This document shows positions 23,965 through 34,953 of a stretch of DNA of 64,000 nt, piece after piece. The number at the start of each line of letters is the position of its first letter. Position 1 is the stretch's first letter. The DNA comes from Oryzias latipes (Eukaryota; Chordata; Actinopteri; Beloniformes; Adrianichthyidae), in NCBI RefSeq assembly GCF_002234675.1, contig NC_019866.2, forward strand, positions 24,839,531 through 24,903,530. Reading direction: 5' to 3'. Below the pieces are notes generated by a model. That model was not told the origin of the DNA. It saw only the letters and a list, made by a program, of their open reading frames with translations, and searched no databases. Both the position numbers and the translations under genes were made by a program.

Positions 23965-24386
23965 CAATTGACTGTATATGAGAACTGGACTGAGCGGCGC
24001 CTCCCCTCCATCGCGTCCCAAACAGGAAGTGGTTCAGAGAAGCCAAAAACCCACAGTCATCTATAGAGAAATAAACATCTGTTTTGGTCGGAAGAACCAT
24101 TCTGGATCTAATACATTAAAAAAAAATAAAAAAATTTTTTTTTGATAATCCTCTTTTTTCTGTAGTTCAAGGTATGAACTGGCCAATCAGAAGCCTTTAA
24201 AAAAGGTATGTGGTCTCATGCTGTATGTTCAAAATGTCTGAACGGATTTCTTGAAGTGCGCTTACAAATTGTGGGGGTGTGGCCTTCCAGCAAGCTCACT
24301 CCTGATTGGCAAGTGTGGTTGCCATAGAAACCATAATTCAGACAGATTCAAACAAGTCTCTGCCTAAGACAAATGCTGGTTCCATC
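23965..24386. mobile_element. MITE family M1, copy 2 (right end lost)
   Basis: The left terminus is CAATTGACTGTATATGAGAA then CTGGACTGAG, and the internal blocks match copy 1 (CCAAACAGGAAGTGG, CCAATCAGAAGCC). The element runs into copy 3, which is in the opposite orientation, so the pair may form an imperfect inverted arrangement just upstream of trpm exon 1. Confidence 0.65.
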
Positions 24387-24855
24387 CATGGACTGCATTA
24401 GAGAGAACTGGACGGATCACGTGTGAGGAAATGAAGCCATGTCAGTCCCCCGTTTTTCTGACGTCTCCATGTTGGTCCCAGTGGTCTGAGTCAACGTTTC
24501 TATGGCAACTACTGTTTCCAATCAGGAGTGAACACATAGGCAGTCCACACCCCTTCCACTGAAAGCGGGCTCAGGAGAATCTGTCAATCAAACATTCACG
24601 GGGGGGAGGCAGTGGGCACCACATGCTTCTATTGAGTTATGCGATTGGTCAGATTAGATCCTGAACAATTTGCACTAGAGTATGAAAAAAATTATGATTA
24701 GCAAGAAGATCCAGAACGGTTCTTCAGACCAATGGAAAGACTGAGTAACAGCTGTTGATTTCTCTATAAAAGTCTATGGGAGTCAGTGGGTACTTCCTGT
24801 TTGGAACATGAGGGGGGAGGGTTCCCTTTGTCCAGTTTTCATTTACAGACAATGG
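24387..24855. mobile_element. MITE family M1, copy 3 (reverse orientation)
   Basis: The left end is CCATGGACTGCATTAGAGAG then AACTGGAC; the right end is GTCCAGTTTTCATTTACAGA then CAATGG. Internal blocks are reverse complements of copy 1. The right end overlaps segmental-duplication block B. Confidence 0.65.
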
Positions 24856-25157
24856 TTCCAACATGTCGACGCCTGTATAGTGAAAAAACTGACTTCCTTT
24901 TCTTGGAACCAGAAAAAATCTATTTTCTACGGCTGACGTCACACTCAGTAGGTCCAGTTCTCATATACAGTCGATGGGCATTACTCAAGAGCCACAGGGT
25001 GGGGTAATAGGAGTGGGGCAACAGTGAATCTGTTGATGCCAGATTTAAACTTACCACTCCTGCATGTTGGACTGCAGATCCACCAGCACTGAATCCATGT
25101 TTCTGCAGCTACGAGCAGCTCATCCCTTCAAATGTCCTGTTTAGCGAGAGAACACAG
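24781..25157. repeat. Segmental duplication block B, copy 1
   Basis: Matches 29383-29762 with only a few changes, including CATGTCGACGCCTGTATAGT and GGGCATTACTCAAGAGCCAC. Its last bases, AACACAG, are the left side of the LINE insertion point. Homology resumes after the LINE at 27234. Confidence 0.9.
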
Positions 25158-27233
25158 GCAAGGCAAGTTTATTTGTGTAGCACAATTCGTACACAAAGTA
25201 ATTCAAGGTGCTTCACAAAACAGAAAAATGCATTAAAATCACAATACATCATAGAAATAATCAACGTAAAATTTACTTTAAAAGAAAAGAAAAAAAAATA
25301 TTGAAAATTGATTTAAAAATAAAGGAAGGAAAGGAAAAAGAAAAGTGCAGATAGGACCTTTCAGTCATATACACGGCTAAACAGAAATGTTTTAAGTCTA
25401 GATTTGAACATGAACACAGAAGAGGCCTGTCTTACGACTTCAGGGAGGCTGTTCCAGATTTTAGCTGCAGAATATTGAAACGCTGATTCCCCTTGTTTAG
25501 TTCTGACTCTGGGAATCAACAGGAGGCCGGCCCCTGAGGTCCTCAGAGTACGAGATGGTTCATATGGCACTAACATGTCAGAGATGTACTTTGGTGCTCG
25601 GCCATGGAGAGACTTGTACACAAGCAGAGCTGCTTTGAAGTCTATTCTTTCAGGTACAGGGAGCCAGTGCAGAGACCTGAGCACAGGACTAATGTGATCA
25701 TACTTCCTGGTTCTGGTCAGGACTCGAGCAGCAGCATTCTGGATGTACTGAAGCTGTTTTACAGCTCGTTTGGAGAGGCCGGTGAGCAGGCCGTTACAGT
25801 AGTCTAACCTACTGGAGACAAATCCATGAATAAGTATCTCCAGGTCTGGCTTTGACACTATGTTTTTGATTTTGGCAATGTTTTTCAGGTGGTAAAATGC
25901 CGCTGATGTTACTGACTTGATATGGCTGTTAAAGTTTAGGTCAGAGTCCATGATTACCCCTAGATTTCTGACTTGATTTGAGGGTTTAAGAGACAGAGAA
26001 TGAAGGTAGCTGCTGACAATTTCTCTTTGTTTCTGTGGGCCAAAAACAATAACTTCGGTCTTGTCTGAGTTTAGCTGGAGAAAGTTGTTCTGCATCCACG
26101 CACTGATCTGTTGGAGGCAGTGGCTGAGTGAATCCACCGGCCCATATTCACCTGTTGTCAGTGACACATAGATCTGAGTATCATCTGCATAGTTGTGATA
26201 AGATATGTTATTACTGCGTATTAACTGCCCTAGTGGCAGCATGTAGAGGTTGAACAGAAGGGGTCCCAGGATCGATCCCTGGGGCACACCACAAGTCAAG
26301 GCCATGTAGTCTGAGACACAACTCCCAATTTCAACAAAGTATTTCCTGTCTTCCAGATAAGACTTGATCCAACTTAGGGCAGATCCAGAGATGCCAACCC
26401 AGTCTTGGAGTCTGTGCAAAAGGATCCCATGATCAACAGTATCAAAGGCAGCGCTCAGGTCTAGCAGGATTAAGACAGAGACTTTGCCATCATCAGTGTT
26501 CAGGCGGATGTCGTTGGTTACCTTGATAAGAGCAGTTTCTGTGCTATGATGGGGTCTAAAACCTGACTGGAAAACATCAAATGAATTGTTTAATAAGAGA
26601 AAGTCAGTGAGCTGTTGGTAGACAACTTTTTCAAGGACTTTTCCTAAAAATGGCAAATTAGAGATAGGTCTGTAATTATTCAGTACAGTGGGATCAAGAC
26701 CGCTTTTCTTCAGGAGAGGTTTAATGACTGCAGTTTTTAAGGCTTTTGGAAATATTCCAGATTGAAGAGACATGTTAACTATTTGAGTAATTGATGGCAA
26801 CACACTGTTCAGGACAGACTTTAGAAATCTAGTGGGTAACACATCAAGGCAGCATGTAGACGAGCTCAGACGGGTGATGGTCTCTTGGACAGTTTGGTCA
26901 GTGACAGGTACAAAGTGAGTCAGCTTAGAGTGAGTAGGTGGCCGTTCGATAGTTATAAGTGTTGTGGAGTTGATGGCTTTTTTAATGCCCTGAACCTTGT
27001 CATTAAAAAATACAGCAAACTCATTACATTTGGGTGTGCAAACCAATTCTATTGGTAGCTGGGTTGGAGGGTTGGTTAAACTGTTTACTGTTGTGAACAG
27101 GACACGAGAGTTGCTGCTGCAACTTCCAATGATTTCAGAGAAGTACCTTTCCCTTGTTCTGCATAAGATCTGGTTGTAAGCGTACAACTCCCCCTTATAC
27201 ATTTCATAATGAACCTGGAGTTTTGACTTGCGC
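25158..27233 (-). mobile_element. L2-type non-LTR retrotransposon, 5'-truncated
   Basis: A 2.08-kb insertion in minus orientation ending in AAATAAACTTGCCTTGCC. It is flanked by CACAG at 25153-25157 and 27234-27238. The paralogous block at 29756-29765 lacks the element, which defines both ends. It holds a long reverse-transcriptase ORF but no endonuclease, so the copy is truncated at its 5' side. Confidence 0.93.
25361..27202 (-). CDS. Reverse transcriptase of the L2-type LINE (613 codons, partial ORF2)
   Basis: Reverse transcriptase used for target-primed retrotransposition. Visible RT motifs in order: NNYRPISNLPFLGKVLEKVV (about residue 180), LLDLSAAFDTVDH (about 255), CGVPQGSILGPLLF (about 310), the catalytic YADDTQIY (about 343), and the thumb-side FLQLNSDKTEVIVFG. 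The C-terminal part (LDYCNGLLTGLSKRAVKQLQ, ARVLTRTRKYDHISPVLRSL) is typical of the L2/CR1/Rex1 group. The frame is open throughout, which implies recent insertion. The upstream endonuclease domain is missing because the element is truncated about 30 bases before the first Met. No trace of ORF1. Confidence 0.92.
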   Translation of the reverse strand: MYKGELYAYNQILCRTRERYFSEIIGSCSSNSRVLFTTVNSLTNPPTQLPIELVCTPKCNEFAVFFNDKVQGIKKAINSTTLITIERPPTHSKLTHFVPVTDQTVQETITRLSSSTCCLDVLPTRFLKSVLNSVLPSITQIVNMSLQSGIFPKALKTAVIKPLLKKSGLDPTVLNNYRPISNLPFLGKVLEKVVYQQLTDFLLLNNSFDVFQSGFRPHHSTETALIKVTNDIRLNTDDGKVSVLILLDLSAAFDTVDHGILLHRLQDWVGISGSALSWIKSYLEDRKYFVEIGSCVSDYMALTCGVPQGSILGPLLFNLYMLPLGQLIRSNNISYHNYADDTQIYVSLTTGEYGPVDSLSHCLQQISAWMQNNFLQLNSDKTEVIVFGPQKQREIVSSYLHSLSLKPSNQVRNLGVIMDSDLNFNSHIKSVTSAAFYHLKNIAKIKNIVSKPDLEILIHGFVSSRLDYCNGLLTGLSKRAVKQLQYIQNAAARVLTRTRKYDHISPVLRSLHWLPVPERIDFKAALLVYKSLHGRAPKYISDMLVPYEPSRTLRTSGAGLLLIPRVRTKQGESAFQYSAAKIWNSLPEVVRQASSVFMFKSRLKTFLFSRVYD

Positions 27234-27238
27234 CACAG

Positions 27239-27630
27239 TCAAACCTTTGACATTAACTTGGAGAGTCATAGACAGGAATGTCTTCCAGTGAACTGCCCTG
27301 GTTTGGTCTGAGCCGGGGGCTTTAAACTGTTTCCTCAAGGATCAGATTTTGGTGATGATAATGTTTGAGGCCCAACCATTCGGTCTGATGTTCTTTGAAC
27401 TATTTTAATAACAATGAATGCTGGTAAACTATTTGAGTGGACCCACTCCAATAAAATGCGGTTTTCTGTGTTTTTAACATGTTCTTGTAGCATTTTTCTG
27501 AAGTTGGAGGGCATAGATAAAAAAAATAAGCTTAAAACGGCATTTATCACATCATGAATCAGTTGGAAACGTTGGAAAAAGTTTGACGTTGTTACGTACA
27601 AAGTACAGCCAGCGGGTCACATGCTCCCGG
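27239..27630. repeat. End of duplication unit 1, with about 315 bp absent from unit 2
   Basis: The flanks TTGACATTAACTTGGAGAG and TTTGACGTTGTTACGTACAA are contiguous in the second unit (29766-29838). Here they are separated by about 315 bp (roughly 27268-27582). The extra stretch is either an insertion in unit 1 or a deletion in unit 2. No inverted ends were recognised. Confidence 0.75.
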
Positions 27631-28594
27631 CTCGCTTCTTTATGACCTTGGAAATCCAGCTCTGAAAGCAGGAAGAGACTTTACCGTCATGAGAAAGTGA
27701 GACATGGACAGCACCTTCACATCCATCCAGCACTACCTCTCTGACAGCCTGGGCAACTCCAGGCCTGGGGGGCCTCTGTGTCTGCATGTTTTCTGGATTT
27801 CATTGCCCCAGATAATCAGCTGGGGGGGTGTGGGGCCGACACACACCCAGCTGATTACCTGGTCCAGGTGTGTCCAGGTAATCAAGCATGCCAGCTCAGG
27901 GTTTGTTGGAAAACAAGCAGGAATTCATCCCCCAGCCCCTCCCTGCTTTACAGTCACCTTTACAAGTCGACTTTTGCTGAAATGTAACCGCCGTTCCATT
28001 CTCCCTCTCTAGTATCTGACGGGTCATTGGGGTCACACCCCATTCTGGTTCATTCTCTGCAGGACCACCACATTTGGAATGTAGAATGAACAATATGACG
28101 GCCTGGGAGAGCAGACTGTGGAGTGTCAGTGACATGGTTTTTATGTAAATGGACCGTTTTTAGAAAAAGAAAACAATTTGACTTCCAACCCGGTTTATCC
28201 TTTGGGGTCACGGGGCGGCTGGAGTCTAACCCGGGGTGGAGGCGGGGTTCACCCCGGACATGCCCCCAGTCTGTCGCAGGACAGGAAGAAGTACATTTAC
28301 ATGTAAATACCTCTGACACTTCATTGTGTTATTCATTGTGTTTTAGTGCCATTTGTTATCTGTTATCTTATGGTAATAAAGCCCTTTTCTTGTCATGGGA
28401 TGCATTAAAGTTCCGTCTTCTTCTGGATGCAGTTTTCCAACCTTAAAACAGAAATTACTGGCTCACTTTAAAACCTTTTCATGGTCATAATTGTATTTTT
28501 TTTATATATATGTCTCACAAAGAGGGGCAAGGTCCCTTTTAGCTGCCAGTGTTATCTAGGCCCTTTTTTATGAATCCTCCTTAACTTGTTTCAA
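27631..28594. repeat. Segmental duplication block A, copy 2 with partial trpm exon 2
   Basis: The same 964 bp as 20574-21537. The first 31 bases on the plus strand are the 5' half of trpm exon 2 with its splice acceptor. The exon is cut at GCGAG and fused to CCGGGAGCATGTGACCCGCT (minus strand), so it cannot encode the normal exon. It lies upstream of the proposed trpm start codon. Confidence 0.95.
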
Positions 28595-29382
28595 GAAAAC
28601 TTTACTGATTTTTGTATTTAGGGTTACTGACAACGAGAAAAAGGTGCGACCTTTGACCCAACAGGAGGGCAGATGAAAGAAAAGGCAGAGAGAGGGAGAA
28701 CATGGAAAGACCAACCAAAAAAAATCAACAGAATTCCACCCATGAAGATTTCCTCTGCTGCAAACAGCGGTTTAAAGCAGGAGAGGCTGGTGGATCAGCA
28801 TACCGACACTTCTCTATGTCTTCATGGTGGTGCATGTGGCTCAGAGGGCTGAACACCCACCATTTAAAAAAAAACAGGATTTACATTCATCGCATTCTGG
28901 CGAGACACCCCACCCCACAAACTGCACAGAGATCTTTAAACAAAAGTGTCACTAAAAGCTCTGTGACGTCATCAAACTTCTATTTGCATTGTGGATGTGG
29001 AACAAAACATCCCTTTGTAAATGCAGGAAGGTAAATGAACCCAACGGTTCGCCGTGTTTGTCCGCTTTGAAATCCGAGCAGCCAAACCCGGCACGAGCCG
29101 GGAAGGTCTGGCCGTGTTGGTCGGGCTGGTGACCTGCTGGACTGGGCTGTGGTGAAGAGGTCGTCACCTTAGAACCACAGCACATTTATGCCTCATGCCA
29201 TCAAGTGACAAAACATTTGAACCTCTTTCTGTAAACTTGATACAAACTAGGAAGTATCGAATGTTGCAGTTCCTCCAATGGCCACTAGAGGCTGGTTACA
29301 GAGGGAAACAACTTCCCATTGACACCCCCCCCCCCCTAAAAATAAATGCATGAACTGGTTTCAAATTGGTTTCAAAACCTAG
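28595..29382. other. Sequence unique to duplication unit 2, no gene seen
   Basis: Lies between blocks A and B of the second unit, where unit 1 has about 3.2 kb of different sequence including trpm exon 1. No exon or recognisable element was seen. Confidence 0.5.
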
Positions 29383-29838
29383 GAGTTAGTGGGAACTTCC
29401 TGTTTGGAACATGAGGGGGGAGGGTTCCCTTTGTCCAGTTCTCATTTACAGACAATGGTTCCAACATGTCGACGCCTGTATAGTGAAAAAACTCACTTCT
29501 TTTTCTTGGAATCAGAAAAAAAATCTATTTTCTACGGCTGACGTCACACTCAGTAGGTCCAGTTCTCATATACAGTCGATGGGCATTACTCAAGAGCCAC
29601 AGGGTGGGGTAATAGGAGTGGGGCAACAGTGAATCTGTTGATGCCAGATTTAAACTTACCACTCCTGTAAGTTGGACTGCAGATCCACCAGCACTGAATC
29701 CATGTTTCTGCAGCTACGAGCAGCTCATCCCTTCAAATGTCCTGTTTAGCCATAGAACACAGTCAAACCTTTGACATCAACTTGGAGAGTTTGACGTTGT
29801 TACGTACAAAGTACAGCCAGCGGGTCTCATGCTCCCGG
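29383..29838. repeat. Segmental duplication block B, copy 2 (empty LINE site)
   Basis: Matches 24781-25157 joined directly to 27234-27268 and 27583-27630. The L2-type LINE is absent: AGAACACAGTCAAACC runs through at 29754-29769. The unit ends at CATGCTCCCGG (29838), the same bases that precede block A copy 2. Confidence 0.9.
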
Positions 29839-30395
29839 CGCCGCCCCTTTCTGATCATCCACCTGCAGACAAATACATCCATGAACATCTCTGTTTTCTT
29901 GGTCTGAGTTATAATCTGGATCTACACTGGACGGACGGATGGATCTGATGTTGCTGCCGTTATTGTATCACCGCTGATGTTAGGCTGGGGTGTGAGGGGC
30001 TGTAAGCTAGCAGGAGAGAGTGAGAACAAAGAGACTGGCTATTTTTTTACTCTTTTATTTACAGTTTACACTTTAAAAATGAACTAGACGGCCTCACAGT
30101 AGGATTGTGCGACAGTGTTGCAACAGGTTTACAACGGCTTAAAACACAATTTAGCCATCAACAATATAGTTTTTTTAAAAAGCCGGGGAAGCATATTTTT
30201 TGTTTTACAAACAAAAATTTGAAGAACACGGGCTGCATTTGGCCCACAGGCAAAACATACCTGGTCTTTTTCTTATTTGTCTCCAAATCGGAGTCGTCTG
30301 GGTCAACAGTTGGTTGATTACACCTAAATGTGTTTCAAGGACAACTATAAACAGTCAGAGGATGCTCAAAATCTATGAACATAGAACCAGGGTAA
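29839..30395. other. Intergenic, no gene seen
   Basis: AT-rich spacer between the segmental duplication and the first TTAA MITE. No coding pattern was recognised. Confidence 0.5.
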
Positions 30396-30600
30396 CCCTT
30401 GTTCTATCCTAGACACTTTAACATTGGGAGTTGGGTCATCTAGACCCACTAGACAGAGCTCTGAACCTTTTTCCTTCAATGAATTGGGATCTTCACTGGT
30501 GTCCATGGATTACATGAAATCTTTCCACCTTTATCCACCTTTGTCATGGTGGGGAGAACATGTCAATGGAAGGGGGGGGTCATCTAAGATAGCACAAGGG
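30396..30600. mobile_element. piggyBac-like MITE, copy 1
   Basis: 205 bp with ends CCCTTGTTCTATCCTAG and CTAAGATAGCACAAGGG. TTAA follows the right end (30601-30604) and a mutated GTAA precedes the left. The interior contains GGGTCATCTAGACCCACTAG and CACCTTTATCCACCTTTGTC. Two more copies are at 47532 and 49618. Confidence 0.85.
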
Positions 30601-30827
30601 TTAAGGAAGACGGCAGGCTCCACACATCCATCATCAGACAGATTAGTAGAATATTTTAAAGTACATAAAAAACAATAAATTACCTTTATAAAACTGAAAT
30701 GATTTTGCTTCAAAAGTATTTTATACTGGTTAAAAAAATAGTTAATGCATGGTGAAGTGGTTAATGCTCTCACCTCAAAGTGAAAAGGACTTTTCTGCCC
30801 CCCCCCCGCGTTTCATTAACCCTATCA

Positions 30828-31075
30828 GAGAACTGGACTGAATGAGCGGGACGTCATTCATAGAAAATGGTTATCTCCGGTTCCAACCAAATAAAGTCCA
30901 TTTAGTCGCCATTTGTTGCGATATGGACGCCGCCATGTTGTAACCAGACGTCCTCAGTAAGCTGTGAATGGTCCAAGTCGGTCTGAATCTGCAACCACTT
31001 TCTCTAATCAGGAGTGAGCTTGTTAGAAAGCCACACCCCTCCACTAAAAGCAGGCCCAGGAAAAGTCTAACCTAA
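30828..31075. mobile_element. MITE family M1, partial copy
   Basis: It starts with AGAGAACTGGACTGAATGAG. The internal part (GTTCCAACCAAATAAAGTCC, CAGGAGTGAGCTTGTTAGAA) matches other copies in reverse. The far inverted end was not found. Confidence 0.6.
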
Positions 31076-31079
31076 CATC

Positions 31080-32500
31080 CGGTAATCAGCAGCAAATAAG
31101 GCAGGATTTCTGGAAAACCAGCAGGATCTCCAGGCCTGGATTTGGGGACCCCTGCTCTACACCGTCTTGGATCCAGTTTGTTAAATCATCTCTTTTTAAC
31201 AAGTACATGTTATTTTCCACTTTGCCAAGGAGAATCATCCACCTCTTCTTGTTCACATCAACGACCTCCATGACCCTCCTCTTTGGTCTTCCTCTCTGTC
31301 CTGGTAGCTCCAACCTCAACATCATCACTGCTCCTCCTCTCAAACGTCTCCATCTGCTTCCCTGCATTTATATCCAGAATATCCATGATCTGTTCCCCTG
31401 ATGGATCAAATCCTGATCCATCCTGGTCCCACAGAGAACCTCAACATCTTCATCTCTCCTCCAGCTCTTCCTCCTGACTGCATCAGAGTCTCTGAGCCAG
31501 CATCATGGCTGCTCTCACCACAGTTTTCTTCACCTTTCCTTTCATTCTGGATGACGCTCTTTAGTCACACATCATGCCTGAAACCTTCCTCCACCTGCTC
31601 ATCTCTCCACCTCTTTCCTACACTCTGCTGTTCTGGACTGTTAACCCTAAAAACTTTAACTCCTCCGCGTTCTCCACCTCTTCTCTCTGTAACCTCATTG
31701 TTCCTCTTCAGTTCCTCTCATTTGCACACAGATTCTCTGTCCTGCTGCAGCTTCATCCTCTCCTTTGCAGATAAAACCTCCTCCTCTGTAGATGTTCCTC
31801 CACCTGCTCTCACTTCAGATCACAGTGTCATCAGCAAACATCCACAGATTCCTGTCTAACCTCGTCCGTCCATCACCACCGCAGACTGCAGCTCCTCTCT
31901 GTCAGACCTTCTCTAGATCTACAGAGACATGAAGCAGCTCCTTCTGGGCTTCTCTGTTCTTCTATCAGCATCCTCAAAGTGGATGTTACATCTGTGGTTC
32001 TCTCTCTCTGCATGAACCTGTTGTTCACAAATATTCTCTTCTGACTCCAGTCTAGCTTCCTCTTTCCCACAATTCATTGTGATTCATTAGTTCCATTCCT
32101 CTGTAGTTTTTCTGCACTTCCTCCTTCCTTTTGGAAATGAAACCAGAACATTTTTCTGCCGTTCTTCATGCTCCTCCCACCCACCTTCCACATCTTGTTT
32201 AACAGTCCAATCAGAAACTTTTCCACCTCCTCTCCTAATCTCTTCCACACCTCCACAGGTTTGCTGTCAGGACCACCTGGATTTCCAGTCTTCCTCCTCT
32301 TCTTCCTCACGTCATCCTTACTGATCTTTGCTTCCTCCTGCCAACGGCTTCCTCTTCTCCTCGGTCTTCTCTGACTCGTTCCTCATCCATCCATTTTTCA
32401 AAGTTCTCCTTCCATCTTTCCATCACACTTGGAGAAGCCGTCCACAGATTCCCAGCTCTGTTCCGATCATCATAACCTGCTGCTCATCCTTCCATCTCTG
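31080..32500 (-). pseudogene. Decayed RTE-type LINE
   Basis: Read on the minus strand, fragments match the RTE/Rex3 reverse-transcriptase pattern: KTGNPGGPDSKPVEVWKRLG followed by EEVEKFLIGLLNKMW (32074-32310), and near the C-terminus GQRGRPKRRVMEVVDVNKKR (31086-31367). Between them the frame is broken repeatedly. The opposite strand shows Ser/Leu/Pro-rich open frames that are only shadows. No intact ORF, no flanking duplication identified. Confidence 0.75.
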
Positions 32501-32619
32501 TGTTTCTAGGAAGTGATGTTTGTCAAACAAAAGTCACAATTTTGAAATTAATTTTAAAATTCTGCAAACAAAAGGTTCTGTTTTAAAAGTTAAATTTCCA
32601 AATTGCAAATGAAAATATT

Positions 32620-33098
32620 TGTAACAGTCCCAAACATTTATGTGTTTATTCTGTTGTTCTAAATTATATTTTAATTTGCGCCATCTAGTGGTTAGAGCAT
32701 GTGGAACAAAGTTCAATTAAAGTTCCACACGGACTCATTTAACTACGCACACAGCTATCAGCGCATTGCTGGAGCCACGTGAAGATCTCCGGTAAGATCG
32801 TTAGAAATCACATCGATGTATAACAGAATTATCAATGTAATAATTTGTTTATTGTACTTATTTAGAAAGTTAAAGGAAAGCTGAAGCCAAATGAGTAATT
32901 AGCCCCTCGTGGATGTCAGCCCACGAGGTTTGTGTGCTTTTATTTGTATAATTTAAGATTCATATTTTGTAAGCTGTAGAATTATTTTTGATGCATATTT
33001 GTGTTTTTTATTTTGCTGCCAGTTCTCACGGGTTGTGAAGACCAATAAACCCTGTTTTAAACACCTCGTGCTCATGCTAATTCCTCGAGGGTGCTACA
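32620..33098 (+). repeat. BEL 5' LTR
   Basis: 479 bp, TG...CA ends. It contains a CCTCGTGG...CCACGAGG stem-loop near 32905-32930 and AATAAA near 33043, plausible elements for 3' processing. It differs from the 3' LTR at about four sites. Confidence 0.95.
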
Positions 33099-33552
33099 GT
33101 GAGAACTCTTCTGCTCCGCATGGGTAGACGAGACGGTGCCAGCGCCGAGAGGGACAACAGCGCCACCCTGCGACGGCCAAATGCACAACACCGAACTTCA
33201 GGTTCCCAAAGATGAATGTTGCATCAAGGACTCCGATTAATATTAGTTAATATGAAAGTATAACCGTCGTGAAGAGACTGCAATAAGAAACGGGATATTT
33301 TTCGTTTCTGTTTAATCGAAGGGACTGAGATAATTTTTTTTTCTTTTCCTGTTCAAGTTTAAGTGATTTGTTCAATAGTGAAATTTATCTAAGTAACCTG
33401 TTTATTGTTCATATTTAGCGATTCATAGTTAACAGGAATTAGATGTAATATTTGCCTATTCAAGACAAGTTATTGTTGCTTACTGCACACAGTGGTTTAA
33501 GTTCAATATTTTATGTTGCATTAGAAAATTAAGACATTTTGCAGTACTGTTG

Positions 33553-34237
33553 AGGCCTGTTCACACCGGGACGAATTTCGCCGGCGATTTTCGCCGACGT
33601 TTAACGCCTCGTGACTAAACAAAGGGCACCAATGTGAGTGTGCACACCGAGGCGAAAAAACGGCAAGCGCCAAAGCGTCAAAAAAAAAAAAGGCCTCGGG
33701 TTCGTTTTTTTTTTTCGACGCGTCGCGTAGAAATCTATTCGACCGATGAGAATGGCGCTTTTGCACACGTGTCTGGAGCTTCTGAAGTTACAGTAAAACA
33801 CAACTTGGGGGCGCTCAAACACAAAACTGCCTTGCTGAGCACACATACCAGCGAAGAAGTTAGACGCCAAGTAGCGTCTACACTGCCGCGAAGAAGTAAT
33901 GACGGACATTCTTAAATATCCCCGAACCAAGCACCAGTTGGAGCTACTGATGCTTGAAATATTCATGTTTTCTTTGTATGATTCTGACAAGCGCGTAAAT
34001 ACTTGCTATCTTCTTCTGAGTGAAAAGCGACTTTAAGAATCGTAAAGTTGCGCAGCGCCACCTTGTGTGCAGGAGTATTTCTGTTTACATTAAGCGCCAT
34101 CTAATGTCAGGGAAGGAAATAGCATGTTCGCTCGGCTCATCGTCAGCGAAAATTGCCTGGGTGTGAACACAAAAGACGTGGCGAAAAACGCTGGCGAATA
34201 ACGCCTGGCGAATATTCGTCCCGGTGTGTACAGGCCT
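33553..34237. mobile_element. DNA transposon nested in the BEL leader
   Basis: 685 bp with inverted ends AGGCCTGTTCACACCGGGAC and, inverted from the right, AGGCCTGTACACACCGGGAC. Flanks are TTG (33550-33552) and TTA (34238-34240), consistent with a 3-bp target duplication of Harbinger type after one mutation. No transposase ORF. It separates the 5' LTR from gag. Confidence 0.85.
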
Positions 34238-34344
34238 TTAAGTTAAAGGTGCAGTAATTTAAACCAACTTTTTTCTATTTTCCCTACAAAGTACATAAAA
34301 CTAAACCAGTATTTTAATCTTTAAAGTCAAACGCAAGCTTAAAA

Positions 34345-34953
34345 ATGTCAAGATTGGATGTTTCATCTGAAGTTGGTGAAGATGATGTGACATTCAGGTT
34401 AAATGAGCAACCATCAGAAGCTGAGTGCGTTGGAGATGATATCCCCACTACCTCACAAGATGCACGAAAGAGCCAAAGAGTCCGTACGCTAACGGAAAAG
34501 GGGCAAGAGCTGCATGATGAGCAGGTAAAGAAGGCCGCACATCGTTTCAGCACGTGCTACGAGAAGTGGAAGGCTGTCATTAAAGAGAATAAGAAAGCTA
34601 TAGATGGACAATGCTCAATGGATCTCCTGGATGAACACATCACAAAAGTAAACAGTGCTGCTACCAATGTGTGTGCTGCATATGATGATTTAAGACGCAT
34701 TGACTCTCCTGACAATGACACAAGACGCAGGATGGATACCTGTGATGCAGTAACAAGGAGCATCATGGAAGCTGCTGAAAGATCCCAAACATTAAGAAAC
34801 AGAGGTCAAAAGGATGAAGAAGTTTGGAAGGACGTAGAGTCAGTGTTCAAGTCTGCTGCTTCTGCAAGGTTAAGTGTTAAATCTCATCAGTCCAAAGACT
34901 TCTTCCAAGTGTTCAAGCAGACACTCCAGCAAGAGACAAGAGGCAGCAGCTGA
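34345..34953 (+). CDS. BEL gag-like ORF, N-terminal part
   Basis: 202 codons, starting MSRLDVSSEVGEDDVTFRLN. The sequence is acidic and helical with no recognised enzyme motif, as expected for the N-terminus of a BEL Gag. It ends at a TGA just after QVFKQTLQQETR. The same protein continues in the +1 frame (AAAEVAANEAALEVQLEQEN), so the break near 34940 is either a frameshift mutation or a recoding site. The first Met after the nested transposon was taken as start; the native leader may differ. Confidence 0.75.
   Translation: MSRLDVSSEVGEDDVTFRLNEQPSEAECVGDDIPTTSQDARKSQRVRTLTEKGQELHDEQVKKAAHRFSTCYEKWKAVIKENKKAIDGQCSMDLLDEHITKVNSAATNVCAAYDDLRRIDSPDNDTRRRMDTCDAVTRSIMEAAERSQTLRNRGQKDEEVWKDVESVFKSAASARLSVKSHQSKDFFQVFKQTLQQETRGSS

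Noticed and set aside
27631..27661. Second copy of trpm exon 2
   Set aside because: Only half of the exon is present, with no donor, and it lies upstream of the proposed start exon. Treated as a duplication fragment, not an exon.
31207..32516. Plus-strand Ser/Leu/Pro-rich ORFs
   Set aside because: Antisense shadows of a decayed RTE-type reverse transcriptase on the minus strand.
33099..33140. tRNA primer-binding site after the BEL 5' LTR
   Set aside because: The sequence following GCTACA does not give a clear 3'-tRNA complement by eye, so no primer could be named.
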